Below, piece after piece: positions 42,414 to 50,414 of a DNA stretch of 64,000 bases. The stretch's first letter is position 1. Each line of letters starts with the position of its first letter. A model generated the notes under the pieces. It saw nothing but the letters and a program-made list of their open reading frames with translations. It ran no database searches and was not told where the DNA came from. A program made the translations under genes and the position numbers. The stretch is from Pelomonas baiyunensis (GTDB lineage Bacteria > Pseudomonadota > Gammaproteobacteria > Burkholderiales > Burkholderiaceae_C), in contig NZ_JBIGIB010000006.1 of the NCBI RefSeq assembly GCF_043555935.1, positions 62,001-126,000 on the forward strand. The letters are read 5' to 3'.

Positions 42414-44018
42414 ATGAACACCTTCAACTGGACGGCTGGCTACCCCAGCCAACGCAGCCCGCTGTTCGCGCGCAACGTGGTTTCCACCTCGCACCCGCTG
42501 GCGGCGCAGGCCGGCTTGCGCGTGCTGCAGGCGGGCGGCAATGCGGTGGACGCCGCGATCGCCGCCGCCGCTTGCATGACGGTGGTGGAGCCCTGCAGCA
42601 ACGGCCTCGGGTCGGACGCCTTCTGCATCCTGTGGGACGGCCGGCAACTGCATGGGCTCAATGCCTCCGGCCCCGCACCGGCTGCCTGGACGCCGAGCTT
42701 CTTCGAGGGTCAGGTCATGCCCCGTCGCGGTTGGGGCTCGGTCACGGTGCCCGGCGCCGTGGGCGGGTGGAGGGCGCTGAGCGAGCGGTTCGGACGGCTG
42801 CCGTTCGCCGACCTGATGCAGCCCGCCATCGAGATCGCCGAGCGCGGCTATGCCGTGCCGCCCATCGTGCAAGGCAAATGGGCGATGGCTGCGGCGCTGC
42901 ACGAGATCACGTCGCAGCCGGGCTTTGCGCGGGCCTTCCTGCCCCGGGGGCGCGCACCCGCCATCGGTGAGCGCTTTTGCTTCCCCGATGCAGCCCGCAG
43001 CTTGAGGCTCATTGCCGAGACGCGCGGCGAGGCGTTCTACAGCGGCGAAATCGCTGCCGCGCTGGCGCGCTTTGCGCGAGACACAGGCGGCGCGCTGACG
43101 GAGGCCGACCTGGCCGGCTACCAGCCCGAGTGGGTCACGCCACTGGCGCAGGACTTCGCGGGCCACACGCTGCACGAGATCCCGCCCAACGGTCAGGGCA
43201 TCGCAGCGCAAATGGCACTGGGCCTGCTGGCCTGCACCCAACACGCCGACCATCACGTGGACAGCCCCGAGGCGCAGCACCTGATGGTCGAAGCGATGAA
43301 GCTCGCGTTTGCGGATGTCTACCGCTTCGTCGCTGAGCCACACGCCATGGCGGTGAGCCCGGCTCAACTGCTGGACCCCGGCTACCTGGCCGAGCGTGCC
43401 CGCCTCATCGACCCCGCACGGGCCCAGGTCTTCGGCGCGGGCAACCCGATCAAGGGCGGCACCATCTACCTGACCGCGGCCGACGAGACCGGCATGATGG
43501 TCAGCTTCATCCAAAGCAACTACATGGGCTTCGGCTCGGGCCTGGTGCTGCCGGGCTATGGTGTGAGCCTTCAAAACCGCGGCCACTGCTTCACGCTGGA
43601 GCCCGGGCATGCCAACCAGGTGGCACCGGGCAAGCGGCCGTTCCACACCATCATTCCGGCGTTTCTGACGCAGAGCGGTGCACCGGTCATGAGCTTCGGC
43701 GTCATGGGCGGCAACATGCAGCCGCAGGGGCATCTGCAGACGCTTGTGCGCATGCTCTGCCACGGCCAGAACCCGCAGGCCGCGTGCGATGCGCCGCGCT
43801 GGCGGTTCAACGAGGGCTTGTCCATCAACGTGGAACGCCACATGCCCGCCGCCACCGTCGAAGGCCTGCGCGCGCGCGGCCACGAGATCGGCGACATCCA
43901 CGACAGCTACCAAGACTTCGGCGCCGGCCAATTCATCTGGCGCCTGGGCGACCCGGCCGTGGACGGCTACGTGGCGGCCAGCGACCCGCGCCGAGACGGC
44001 GCTGCGGTGGGGTGGTGA
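42414..44018 (+). CDS. Gamma-glutamyltransferase-family Ntn hydrolase (no signal peptide)
   Basis: A 534-residue protein of the GGT fold. It has HPLAAQAGLRVLQAGGNAVDAAIA, NGLGSDAFCILW, NASGPAPAAW, and the autoprocessing region IKGGTIYLTAADETG with the nucleophile threonine near T350, followed by YGVSLQNRGHCFTLEPGHANQ and GVMGGNMQPQGHLQ. No signal peptide is visible, so it should act in the cytoplasm, unlike classical GGT. It may hydrolyse a gamma-glutamyl or acylase-type amide. The stop overlaps the PPC-domain gene start (TGATG). A CAGAAT box ends 8 bp before the ATG. Confidence 0.85.
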   Translation: MNTFNWTAGYPSQRSPLFARNVVSTSHPLAAQAGLRVLQAGGNAVDAAIAAAACMTVVEPCSNGLGSDAFCILWDGRQLHGLNASGPAPAAWTPSFFEGQVMPRRGWGSVTVPGAVGGWRALSERFGRLPFADLMQPAIEIAERGYAVPPIVQGKWAMAAALHEITSQPGFARAFLPRGRAPAIGERFCFPDAARSLRLIAETRGEAFYSGEIAAALARFARDTGGALTEADLAGYQPEWVTPLAQDFAGHTLHEIPPNGQGIAAQMALGLLACTQHADHHVDSPEAQHLMVEAMKLAFADVYRFVAEPHAMAVSPAQLLDPGYLAERARLIDPARAQVFGAGNPIKGGTIYLTAADETGMMVSFIQSNYMGFGSGLVLPGYGVSLQNRGHCFTLEPGHANQVAPGKRPFHTIIPAFLTQSGAPVMSFGVMGGNMQPQGHLQTLVRMLCHGQNPQAACDAPRWRFNEGLSINVERHMPAATVEGLRARGHEIGDIHDSYQDFGAGQFIWRLGDPAVDGYVAASDPRRDGAAVGW

Positions 44019-44389
44019 TGCTGGCGGCGCGGCGCCTGCACCCGGGGGATGACTTGCGTGCCACGCTGGGCGATGGCACCGGCTTCGTCGTGGCTGGCAT
44101 CGGCAGCCTGCGACATGCCGAACTTCGCCTGGCCGGGGCGCCCGGGCCCACGCGCATCGACGGCCCGCTGGAGATCCTGTCGCTCAGCGGCAGCTTCACG
44201 CCCGCCGGCGTGCACCTGCACATCAGCGTGTCAGACGCGGCCGGGCGCGTGATGGGCGGGCATGTGTGCGCCGGCTGCGAGGTGCTCACCACGGCGGAGT
44301 TGTTGATCGCGCCGCTGCCGCCTGGCAGCCTGACACGGGCGCCGGACCCGGCCACCGGGTACACCGAGCTGGTCGTCCGCCACCCGTGA
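44018..44389 (+). CDS. PPC (DUF296) domain protein
   Basis: A 123-residue protein made of one PPC/DUF296 domain: RRLHPGDDLRATLG, GIGSLRHAELRLAGAPG, GPLEILSLSGSFTPAGVHLHISVSD and GGHVCAGCEVLTTAELLI, with several conserved Gly and His positions. In plants the domain is joined to an AT-hook; bacterial stand-alone versions are of unknown function and form trimers. It is translationally coupled to the GGT-like gene, suggesting a shared role. Confidence 0.86.
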   Translation: MLAARRLHPGDDLRATLGDGTGFVVAGIGSLRHAELRLAGAPGPTRIDGPLEILSLSGSFTPAGVHLHISVSDAAGRVMGGHVCAGCEVLTTAELLIAPLPPGSLTRAPDPATGYTELVVRHP

Positions 44390-44419
44390 CCGCTGGCACC
44401 CGACGCCGCAGGCTTGCGC

Positions 44420-44428
44420 TGCTAGCAT
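44420..44428 (+). promoter_or_regulatory. Extended -10 element (TGCTAGCAT) upstream of the MFS gene leader
   Basis: TGn followed by TAGCAT. The expected start is 44435-44436, exactly at the ATG of the leader ORF, so that ORF would be leaderless. There is no good -35, as is usual with extended -10 promoters. Confidence 0.4.
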
Positions 44429-44435
44429 GTACCGC

Positions 44436-44462
44436 ATGACCAAGCTGCTCGATCTCGACTGA
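44436..44462 (+). CDS. Tiny leader ORF (8 codons) upstream of the MFS gene
   Basis: ATG 44436 to TGA 44460 encodes MTKLLDLD; an upstream in-frame ATG at 44427 overlaps the -10 element. The reading frame stays open after the TGA all the way into the MFS protein, starting RRCCARE. Immediately downstream are hairpins and phased repeats, so this may be a regulatory leader peptide. Without conservation data it is tentative; its size alone makes chance likely enough to matter. Confidence 0.4.
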   Translation: MTKLLDLD

Positions 44463-44472
44463 CGGCGCTGTT

Positions 44473-44545
44473 GTGCGCGTGAAGCGCACCTGAAGCGCCC
44501 ACGAAGCGCAGCCGGCCCGCCCGGCGTATCGTTCGTGCGCTTCAC
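44473..44545 (+). promoter_or_regulatory. Structured leader with alternative hairpins and phased GAAGCGC repeats
   Basis: A local hairpin GTGCGC-GTGAA-GCGCAC (44473-44489) competes with a longer-range perfect 11-base pairing: GTGAAGCGCAC (44479-44489) with GTGCGCTTCAC (44535-44545). GAAGCGC also recurs at 44481, 44492 and 44503, exactly 11 bp apart. The arrangement fits either RNA attenuation linked to the leader ORF, or a DNA operator with helical phasing. It lies 55 bp before the MFS start. Confidence 0.45.
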
Positions 44546-44600
44546 GCCGTCCTGCGCAGGTGCTGCCTGCGTGTTGAGTGGTCTTGAGCAGAGCCTAACC

Positions 44601-45881
44601 ATGTGGTCTCGTCTGATGCAGTTTTTCACCCTCGCGCCTGGCGACTTGCTGCGCGACGCGGTGTACCGGCGGCTGTGGTCGTCCATCCTCATCTCCTCGC
44701 TCGGCGGGCAGATCACCATGCTCGCGCTGCCGCTCACGGCCGCCGTGCTGCTGAATGCCAGCCCCACGCAAATGGGCCTGCTGCAGGCGATGGAGATCCT
44801 GCCCTTCGTGCTGTTCTCGCTGCCGGCCGGCGTGCTGCTGGACCGGGTGCGCAAGCTGCCGGTCTACATCGCCGGTGAGAGCCTGCTGGCGGTGGCGGTC
44901 GCCACGGTGCCCCTGGCCGCCTGGATGGGCTGGCTGGGCATGGGCTGGCTCTATGTCGTCGGCTTCGTGCTCGGCTGTGTCTACACGGTGGCGGGCAGCG
45001 CGGCGCAGATCGTGCTGACGCAGGTCGTGCCGCGCGAACGCCTGGTGGAGGCCCACGCCAAGAACGCGCTGGCCTCGTCTGGCGCCGAGGTGGCCGGCCC
45101 GGGCCTGGCGGGTGCGCTCATCAAGCTGTTCGGGGCACCGCTGGCGCTGGCGGTGGACGCCGCGCTGCTGCTGATCTCGGCGGCCATCCTGCGCGGCGTC
45201 CAGGTCAAGGAGACCCTGGCCGAGCGGCGCGACCAGCACTTCTGGCAGGAGCTCAAGGCCGGCCTGCGTTTCGTGCGCGAGCGGCCGCTGCTGGTCAGCC
45301 TGGCCACGGCCACCGGGTCCTGGCAGATCTTCCACAACGCAGCGCTGGTGGTGCAGATCCTGTTCGCCACCCGCGAGCTGCGCTTGAGCCCGCAGACGGT
45401 CGGCCTGTCCTATGTGGCGCTGGGCGCGGGCACCGTGCTGGCCAGCATCTTTGGCCACCGCATCAGCCGGCGCCTCGGGCCGGGGCCATGCCTGGTGGTG
45501 GGCTACGGGGTGTGTGGCCTGGGCTGGCTGCAACTGGCCCTGACCCCGGCGGGTCAATTCGGCGTCATGAGTTTCGGCGTGATGCTCTTCGCTTTCGGGG
45601 TGGGCGCGGTGCTGATCTTCATCAACTTCCTGTCGCTGCGTCAGGCCGTCACGCCCGCGCCCATGCTGGGCCGCATGACGAGCACCATGCGCTGGCTGAT
45701 CCTGTTGCCCGCGGGGCCCGGCGCCTTGATCGGCGGCTGGCTGGGCGAGCATGTCGGGTTGCGCGCGGCGCTCGGTTTTGCCGGCGTGGGCGCCTGCCTG
45801 CTTGCGCTCCTGGCCTGGCGCCACCCGGTCATCCGCGGCGTGCGCGAGCTGCCCAAACCGGTGGAGGTGGCCACAGCATGA
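44601..45881 (+). CDS. MFS transporter (putative exporter, MFS_3/EntS-like)
   Basis: The 426-residue protein has twelve predicted helices and MFS features: LLDRVRKLPVYIAGE after helix 2, and a central cytoplasmic loop (VKETLAERRDQHFWQELKAGLRFVRERPLL) typical of the MFS_3 group that includes siderophore and drug exporters. ATG 44601 is preferred, as it precedes the first amphipathic segment; the frame opens earlier. It overlaps the next GNAT gene by 4 bp. Substrate unknown. The structured leader suggests inducible expression. Confidence 0.85.
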   Translation: MWSRLMQFFTLAPGDLLRDAVYRRLWSSILISSLGGQITMLALPLTAAVLLNASPTQMGLLQAMEILPFVLFSLPAGVLLDRVRKLPVYIAGESLLAVAVATVPLAAWMGWLGMGWLYVVGFVLGCVYTVAGSAAQIVLTQVVPRERLVEAHAKNALASSGAEVAGPGLAGALIKLFGAPLALAVDAALLLISAAILRGVQVKETLAERRDQHFWQELKAGLRFVRERPLLVSLATATGSWQIFHNAALVVQILFATRELRLSPQTVGLSYVALGAGTVLASIFGHRISRRLGPGPCLVVGYGVCGLGWLQLALTPAGQFGVMSFGVMLFAFGVGAVLIFINFLSLRQAVTPAPMLGRMTSTMRWLILLPAGPGALIGGWLGEHVGLRAALGFAGVGACLLALLAWRHPVIRGVRELPKPVEVATA

Positions 45882-46465
45882 GTACCGATCCGGTCCTCAT
45901 CGACATCCCCGAGCGTTTGGATGGCGAGCGCACCCTCCTGATGGCACCGCGTGCCGGGCTAGGTGCCGAAATGGCGGTCGTCGTCACGCAATCGCTGGCC
46001 CACCTGCGTCCCTGGATGCCGTGGGCGCAGGACGCACCCAGCGCCGAGAGCGCCGAGCTGGTGGTGCGCCGCATGCAAGCCGACTTCATCGCGCGCACCG
46101 ACCTGTGCTGGCAGATTTACGCCCGCCGGGCTGACGGCAGCCCCGGGCGGCTGCTGGGCGGCACCGGGCTGCACCGCATCGACTGGACGCTGCGCAAGTT
46201 CGAGATCGGCTACTGGGTCCGGCCGGATGCCGCTGGCCAAGGCCACGTGAGCGAGGCCGTGCGCCTGCTGTCGGTGCTGGCCTTCGGGCTGCTTGAGGCG
46301 CGGCGGGTGGAGATCCGCTGCGATGCGCGCAACCTGAAGAGCTGTGCCGTGGCTGAGCGCTGCGGGTTCGAGCTGGAGGGCGTGTTGCGCTGCGACACCC
46401 TCGGCGTGGACGGCCAGCCCAGGGACACGGCCGTCTACGCCCAGGTCGCCCGCCCGGCGGGCTGA
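45878..46465 (+). CDS. RimJ/RimL-like GNAT acetyltransferase
   Basis: A 195-residue GNAT protein. It shows LAHLRPWMPWAQDAPSAES near the N-terminus, IGYWVRPDAAGQGHVSEAV (acetyl-CoA motif A), and VEIRCDARNLKSCAVAERCGFELEG, the RimJ/RimL-type pattern. It may acetylate a protein N-terminus, an amine or an antibiotic. Its ATG overlaps the MFS stop, which hints at a joint role such as modification and export of a small molecule. That is inference. Confidence 0.86.
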   Translation: MSTDPVLIDIPERLDGERTLLMAPRAGLGAEMAVVVTQSLAHLRPWMPWAQDAPSAESAELVVRRMQADFIARTDLCWQIYARRADGSPGRLLGGTGLHRIDWTLRKFEIGYWVRPDAAGQGHVSEAVRLLSVLAFGLLEARRVEIRCDARNLKSCAVAERCGFELEGVLRCDTLGVDGQPRDTAVYAQVARPAG

Positions 46466-46478
46466 CCTGTGCGGCTGC

Positions 46479-49007
46479 TCAGAACAGGCTCACCTTCAGG
46501 CCGAGCTTGAAGGTGCGACCGTACTGCTCGTACTGGTAGTTCAGCGCCGGCACGCCGACGTAGGTGTAGTAGTGCTCGTTGTTGAGGTTCACACCCTCGA
46601 ACGTGAGCTGCACCGACGGCGTGACCTTGTAGGACAGCGACAGGTCCACCTGCCGCTGTGCGGCCACGATCTGGTCCTGCGCGGGGTTGGTCACGTCGGC
46701 ACCGAATTGCAGCAGGTACTTGGACTTGTGGTTGACGGCCAGGCGGGCGCTCAGCGGGCCGGCCTCATAGCCCAGCATCAGGTTGACGGTGCTGTCGGAC
46801 TGGCCCGGCATGCGGCTGCGGCGCACCCGCTGCGACTGGCTGGCCGTGTCGAAGCGGCCGACGTCGGCTGTCGAATGCGTGAACGCCGCATTGGCGCCGA
46901 CGATGAAGCCGCTCATCCAGCCCGGCAGGCTGCGCAGTTGCTGCTGCCAGGAGAGCTCCACGCCCTGCACGGTGGCGCGCGGGCCGTTGGCGTAGCTCGT
47001 CACGCTGGTGTAGCCCGCCCAGGGGCCGGTGCCGGCGAGGTTGGTGGCGTAGGTGAAGTCCTGGATGTCCTTGTGAAACAGGTAGGCGGACGCGGCACCG
47101 TCATTGCCCAGCGTCTGCTCCACGCCGAGGTCGAGGTTGTGGGCGCGCATGGGCGCGAGCTGCGGGTTGCCGAGGCTGGCCTCGGTGGTGCTGCTCAGCG
47201 TGACGGCGGGCGAGAGCTGGTCGAAGTTCGGCCGCACGACCGTGTTCGTCCACGCCGCGCGCAGGCTGGTGTCGCGGCTGAGCTTGTAGCGGGTGTGCAG
47301 GCCCGGCAGCCAATGGCTGTCGTCCCGCTCGAAGCGCGTGGGCGAGAGCACGCCGGCGACGGAGCTCTGGAAGCCCGCCGCGTCAAAGCGCGTGCGCTCG
47401 ACGCGCAGGCCGGCCAGCACCATCCAGGCGGGGCTCAGGTCCATGGTGGCCTGCACGTAGCCGGCGTCGATGTTCTCGTGGATCTGGTAGTCGGACAGCG
47501 CCGAGGCGCCGGCCACCTTGGCCGGGTCGCGGGGCAGGGTGGCCAGGCGCGCACGCACCGCAGCGGCATCCATCGCCGGGCCGATGTCGCCCATGGAGAA
47601 GTCCAGCGTCGAGCCGGTAACGAAGGCCGACAGGGCGGTCGAGCCGGCGCCCCAGTAGTTGGCGCTGGTAGCCGAGGCGCTGCTGTAGGACCACTGGTCG
47701 GTGTCGTTGCGCTTCTCGCGGCGGGACAGCTTGGCGCCGAACTTGAGCGCCAGCTTGCCGCCGTCGGCCAGCGTGAAGGTGCGCGTCAGGTCCAGGCGGC
47801 CGTTGTGTTCATCGTCATCGCTCTGGCGCTTTTGCAGCGTGAAGCTGTTGAGCGTGTACTTGCTGGCGTCGTAGAGGGCGGCCGGGCCGGTCACGAGCGG
47901 CTTGACGGTGTCGGTGAAGGACACGCCCGCCACGTTGTTCTGGCGAAAGCGCGCGTCGTTGATCTGCTCCGGCGTGCGCTCCTTGCCGCCTCCCAGGCCC
48001 AGGTTCGCTTCCAGCAGCCAGTCGCCCAGGTCCTGCTCGGTGCCGGCCACCAGGGAGGTGATCGTGCGGGTGTACTTGCGGGCCCGCAGCCGGCGCTCGG
48101 CCCGCACGGTGGCGGTGGCGCCCTCGGCGACCGAGCCACCGGTGATGTTGCTGATCGTCAGGCGGTCGCGCTCTTCGTCGTCGCTGAAACGCGCCAGGAT
48201 GCCGCGCAGGTAGAAGCTGCTCTCGGCCGAAGGCTTGTAGTCGACGTTGGCCGCAAAGGCGGCGCGGTCGCGGTTGGGGCGGTAGTGGCGCAGTTCCACG
48301 CCGGTCAGCTTGCCGGCAGCCCAGGCGCCGTCGGTTTCCACGTCTTCGGAGCCGAACTTGCGGCGGTCCACGTTGAGCGCGGCGGCGATGCCCAGCGTGC
48401 CGTCCATGAGGCGCGTGGCGCCCAGCAGGCTGGCGGCTGGGCTGGTCTGGCGGGAGAGCGCATCGCGGCTGACCGAGGTACCCGCGCTCAGCAGGCTGCG
48501 CGGCAGGTCGAAGGCCGACAGCGTCTTCACGTCCACGGTGCCGCCCAGCGAGTTGGCGTCCATGTCGGGCGTGAGGGACTTGATGACTTCCAGCGAGCGG
48601 ATCAGGCCCGAAGGCAGCACGTCCATGCTCACGCCACGGCGGCTGGCCTCGGGCGATGGCACCAGAGACCCGTTGACGGTGATGGTGTTCATGTCGGGCC
48701 CCAGGCCTCGCACGACGACATAGCGGCCCTCGCCCTGGTCGCGCTGCACGGCCACGCCCGGTAGCCGGGCCAGCGACTCGGCGGCATTGATGTCGGGCAG
48801 GGCGCCGATGTCGTCGGCGACAACGGCGCTGACGATGTTGTCGGCCTCGGCTTGCATCTTCAGCGACTTGCGCAGGCTGGAGGCCTGGCCCGAGATGACC
48901 ACCGCCTCCACCTTCTCGGCCGGTGCGGCGTTCTGGGCCTGCGCGGGCAGGCACAGGACGGCGGCGGCGACCGCGGTCAGGGTGGTGGACAGGTTGTCAC
49001 GGAACAT
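46479..49007 (-). CDS. TonB-dependent receptor
   Basis: From ATG 49007 the protein has 842 residues. The parts in order: a signal peptide (TLTAVAAAVLCLPAQAQ), a TonB-box-like EKVEAVVISGQ, a plug domain with LPDINAAESLARLPGVAVQRD and VVRGLGPDMNTITVNG, and a long beta-barrel ending in aromatic FKLGLKVSLF. The plug style is that of the Caulobacter/Xanthomonas-type receptors often used for organic substrates rather than siderophores. It is divergent from a MINPP-type phytase (66 bp apart), suggesting uptake of inositol phosphates or released products. Specificity is inferred. Confidence 0.9.
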   Translation of the reverse strand: MFRDNLSTTLTAVAAAVLCLPAQAQNAAPAEKVEAVVISGQASSLRKSLKMQAEADNIVSAVVADDIGALPDINAAESLARLPGVAVQRDQGEGRYVVVRGLGPDMNTITVNGSLVPSPEASRRGVSMDVLPSGLIRSLEVIKSLTPDMDANSLGGTVDVKTLSAFDLPRSLLSAGTSVSRDALSRQTSPAASLLGATRLMDGTLGIAAALNVDRRKFGSEDVETDGAWAAGKLTGVELRHYRPNRDRAAFAANVDYKPSAESSFYLRGILARFSDDEERDRLTISNITGGSVAEGATATVRAERRLRARKYTRTITSLVAGTEQDLGDWLLEANLGLGGGKERTPEQINDARFRQNNVAGVSFTDTVKPLVTGPAALYDASKYTLNSFTLQKRQSDDDEHNGRLDLTRTFTLADGGKLALKFGAKLSRREKRNDTDQWSYSSASATSANYWGAGSTALSAFVTGSTLDFSMGDIGPAMDAAAVRARLATLPRDPAKVAGASALSDYQIHENIDAGYVQATMDLSPAWMVLAGLRVERTRFDAAGFQSSVAGVLSPTRFERDDSHWLPGLHTRYKLSRDTSLRAAWTNTVVRPNFDQLSPAVTLSSTTEASLGNPQLAPMRAHNLDLGVEQTLGNDGAASAYLFHKDIQDFTYATNLAGTGPWAGYTSVTSYANGPRATVQGVELSWQQQLRSLPGWMSGFIVGANAAFTHSTADVGRFDTASQSQRVRRSRMPGQSDSTVNLMLGYEAGPLSARLAVNHKSKYLLQFGADVTNPAQDQIVAAQRQVDLSLSYKVTPSVQLTFEGVNLNNEHYYTYVGVPALNYQYEQYGRTFKLGLKVSLF

Positions 49008-49073
49008 GGCTAGGCTTTCGGTTGGATTGACAAAGCCGCGCAGCCTAGAAACCCAATGCGAATTCCCGATGAC

Positions 49074-50414
49074 ATGACACGCCGATGGCTGCCCTGGTGG
49101 GCGATCGGCCTGAGCCTGCTGGCCGGCGCCGCGCAGGCCGGCAGCGATCTGGGCTCGAAGACGCCCTACCGCCCGCAGGAGCCCGCCGCGCAGTACGAGG
49201 CCGCGCCGCCGGGCTACACACCGGTGGCCGTGCAGCTGGTGGCCCGGCATGGCAGCCGCGGGCTGACCAAGGCCGGCAGCGACGAGGCCGCGCTGGCCGT
49301 GTGGCGCCAGGCCGAGGCAGCGGGCGCGCTGACGCCGCTGGGCCGGCGCTTTGGGGCTGACCTGCAGCGCTTCATCGCAGCGCAGCGGCAGCTGGGCTAC
49401 GGCAACCTGAGCCAGCTCGGCGTGCAGGAGCACGAGGCCTTGGCGCAGCGGCTGGTGGCGCGGCTGCCTGGCCTGTTTGCCGCCCAGCCTGCCGTGGAAC
49501 TGCTCAGTTCGGGCGTGGACCGTGCCGTGGACAGTTCACGCAGTTTTGCAGCGGCCCTGCAGCAGGCGGCGCCGCGCGCGCAGGTGCCGGCAAGCTGGGG
49601 CGCCGACCGCTTCCTGCTGTACTTCCACCGCCTGGATGCCCGGCGCGACCTGGCCGAGACGCCTGCCCGCCGCGCGACCCTGCAGCGCAGCGAGGCCTAC
49701 CAGGCGTGGTTGCGCAGCCCGCTGCTTTCCGAGCAGCAGGAGCGCATCGAGGCTGACCCGCAGCTGCCGCAGGCGGCTCAGGCCCTGCTGGCCGGACTGT
49801 ACGGGGCTGCCTTCACGGCCCGCGTGGCCGACCCGGTCGCTGCCGCCCGGCACGTGATGGATGTGCGCGGGGCGATGGCTGGGCTGACGCTGGAGATGGG
49901 CGGCGAGGTGGCGCCCTTCGTGCCGGCTGCCGCGGCCGCCGTGTTCATGGCGCTGGACGACGCCGAAGACTTCTACCGCAAGGGCCCCGGCCTGCTGGAG
50001 GCCGGCCCGGTGACCTACGACATCGCCACGCAGTTGCTCGACGACATGCTCGACCGCCTGCCGGCTGGCCGGGGGGCTGCGCTGCGCTTTGCGCACGCCG
50101 AGATCATCGCCCCGCTGGTATCCGCTATCGGCGTGGCGAGCGTGCACCAGCCGCTGACGCGCAGCCAGCCCTACAGCCACGCCAACAACCCGTGGCGCGC
50201 GAAGCGCGTCATCCCGATGGCAGCGAACGTGCAGTGGGAGGTCTGGGAGGGCCCGGCCGGCGAGCGGCTCGTGCGCATGCTGCTCAACGAGGCGCAGGCC
50301 GACTTCAAGCCCGCGTGCGAGGCGGCACGCCTGCGACCGGCCAGCCACTTCTACCGCGTGACGGCGCTGATCAGCTGCTACCGCCCGGCCCCAGGCGGTT
50401 CACCGCGTCCGTGA
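49074..50414 (+). CDS. Histidine acid phosphatase / MINPP-type phytase, exported
   Basis: About 446 residues with signal peptide (MTRRWLPWWAIGLSLLAGAAQA). The catalytic RHGSR is at residues 58-62, and the second motif is HAE (near 341, RFAHAEIIAPL) instead of HD, which marks the multiple inositol polyphosphate phosphatase branch. It should strip phosphates from phytate outside the cytoplasm. The frame also opens at ATG 49056. It is divergent from a TonB-dependent receptor and its 3' end overlaps the convergent glycerophosphodiesterase by 44 bp. Confidence 0.85.
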   Translation: MTRRWLPWWAIGLSLLAGAAQAGSDLGSKTPYRPQEPAAQYEAAPPGYTPVAVQLVARHGSRGLTKAGSDEAALAVWRQAEAAGALTPLGRRFGADLQRFIAAQRQLGYGNLSQLGVQEHEALAQRLVARLPGLFAAQPAVELLSSGVDRAVDSSRSFAAALQQAAPRAQVPASWGADRFLLYFHRLDARRDLAETPARRATLQRSEAYQAWLRSPLLSEQQERIEADPQLPQAAQALLAGLYGAAFTARVADPVAAARHVMDVRGAMAGLTLEMGGEVAPFVPAAAAAVFMALDDAEDFYRKGPGLLEAGPVTYDIATQLLDDMLDRLPAGRGAALRFAHAEIIAPLVSAIGVASVHQPLTRSQPYSHANNPWRAKRVIPMAANVQWEVWEGPAGERLVRMLLNEAQADFKPACEAARLRPASHFYRVTALISCYRPAPGGSPRP

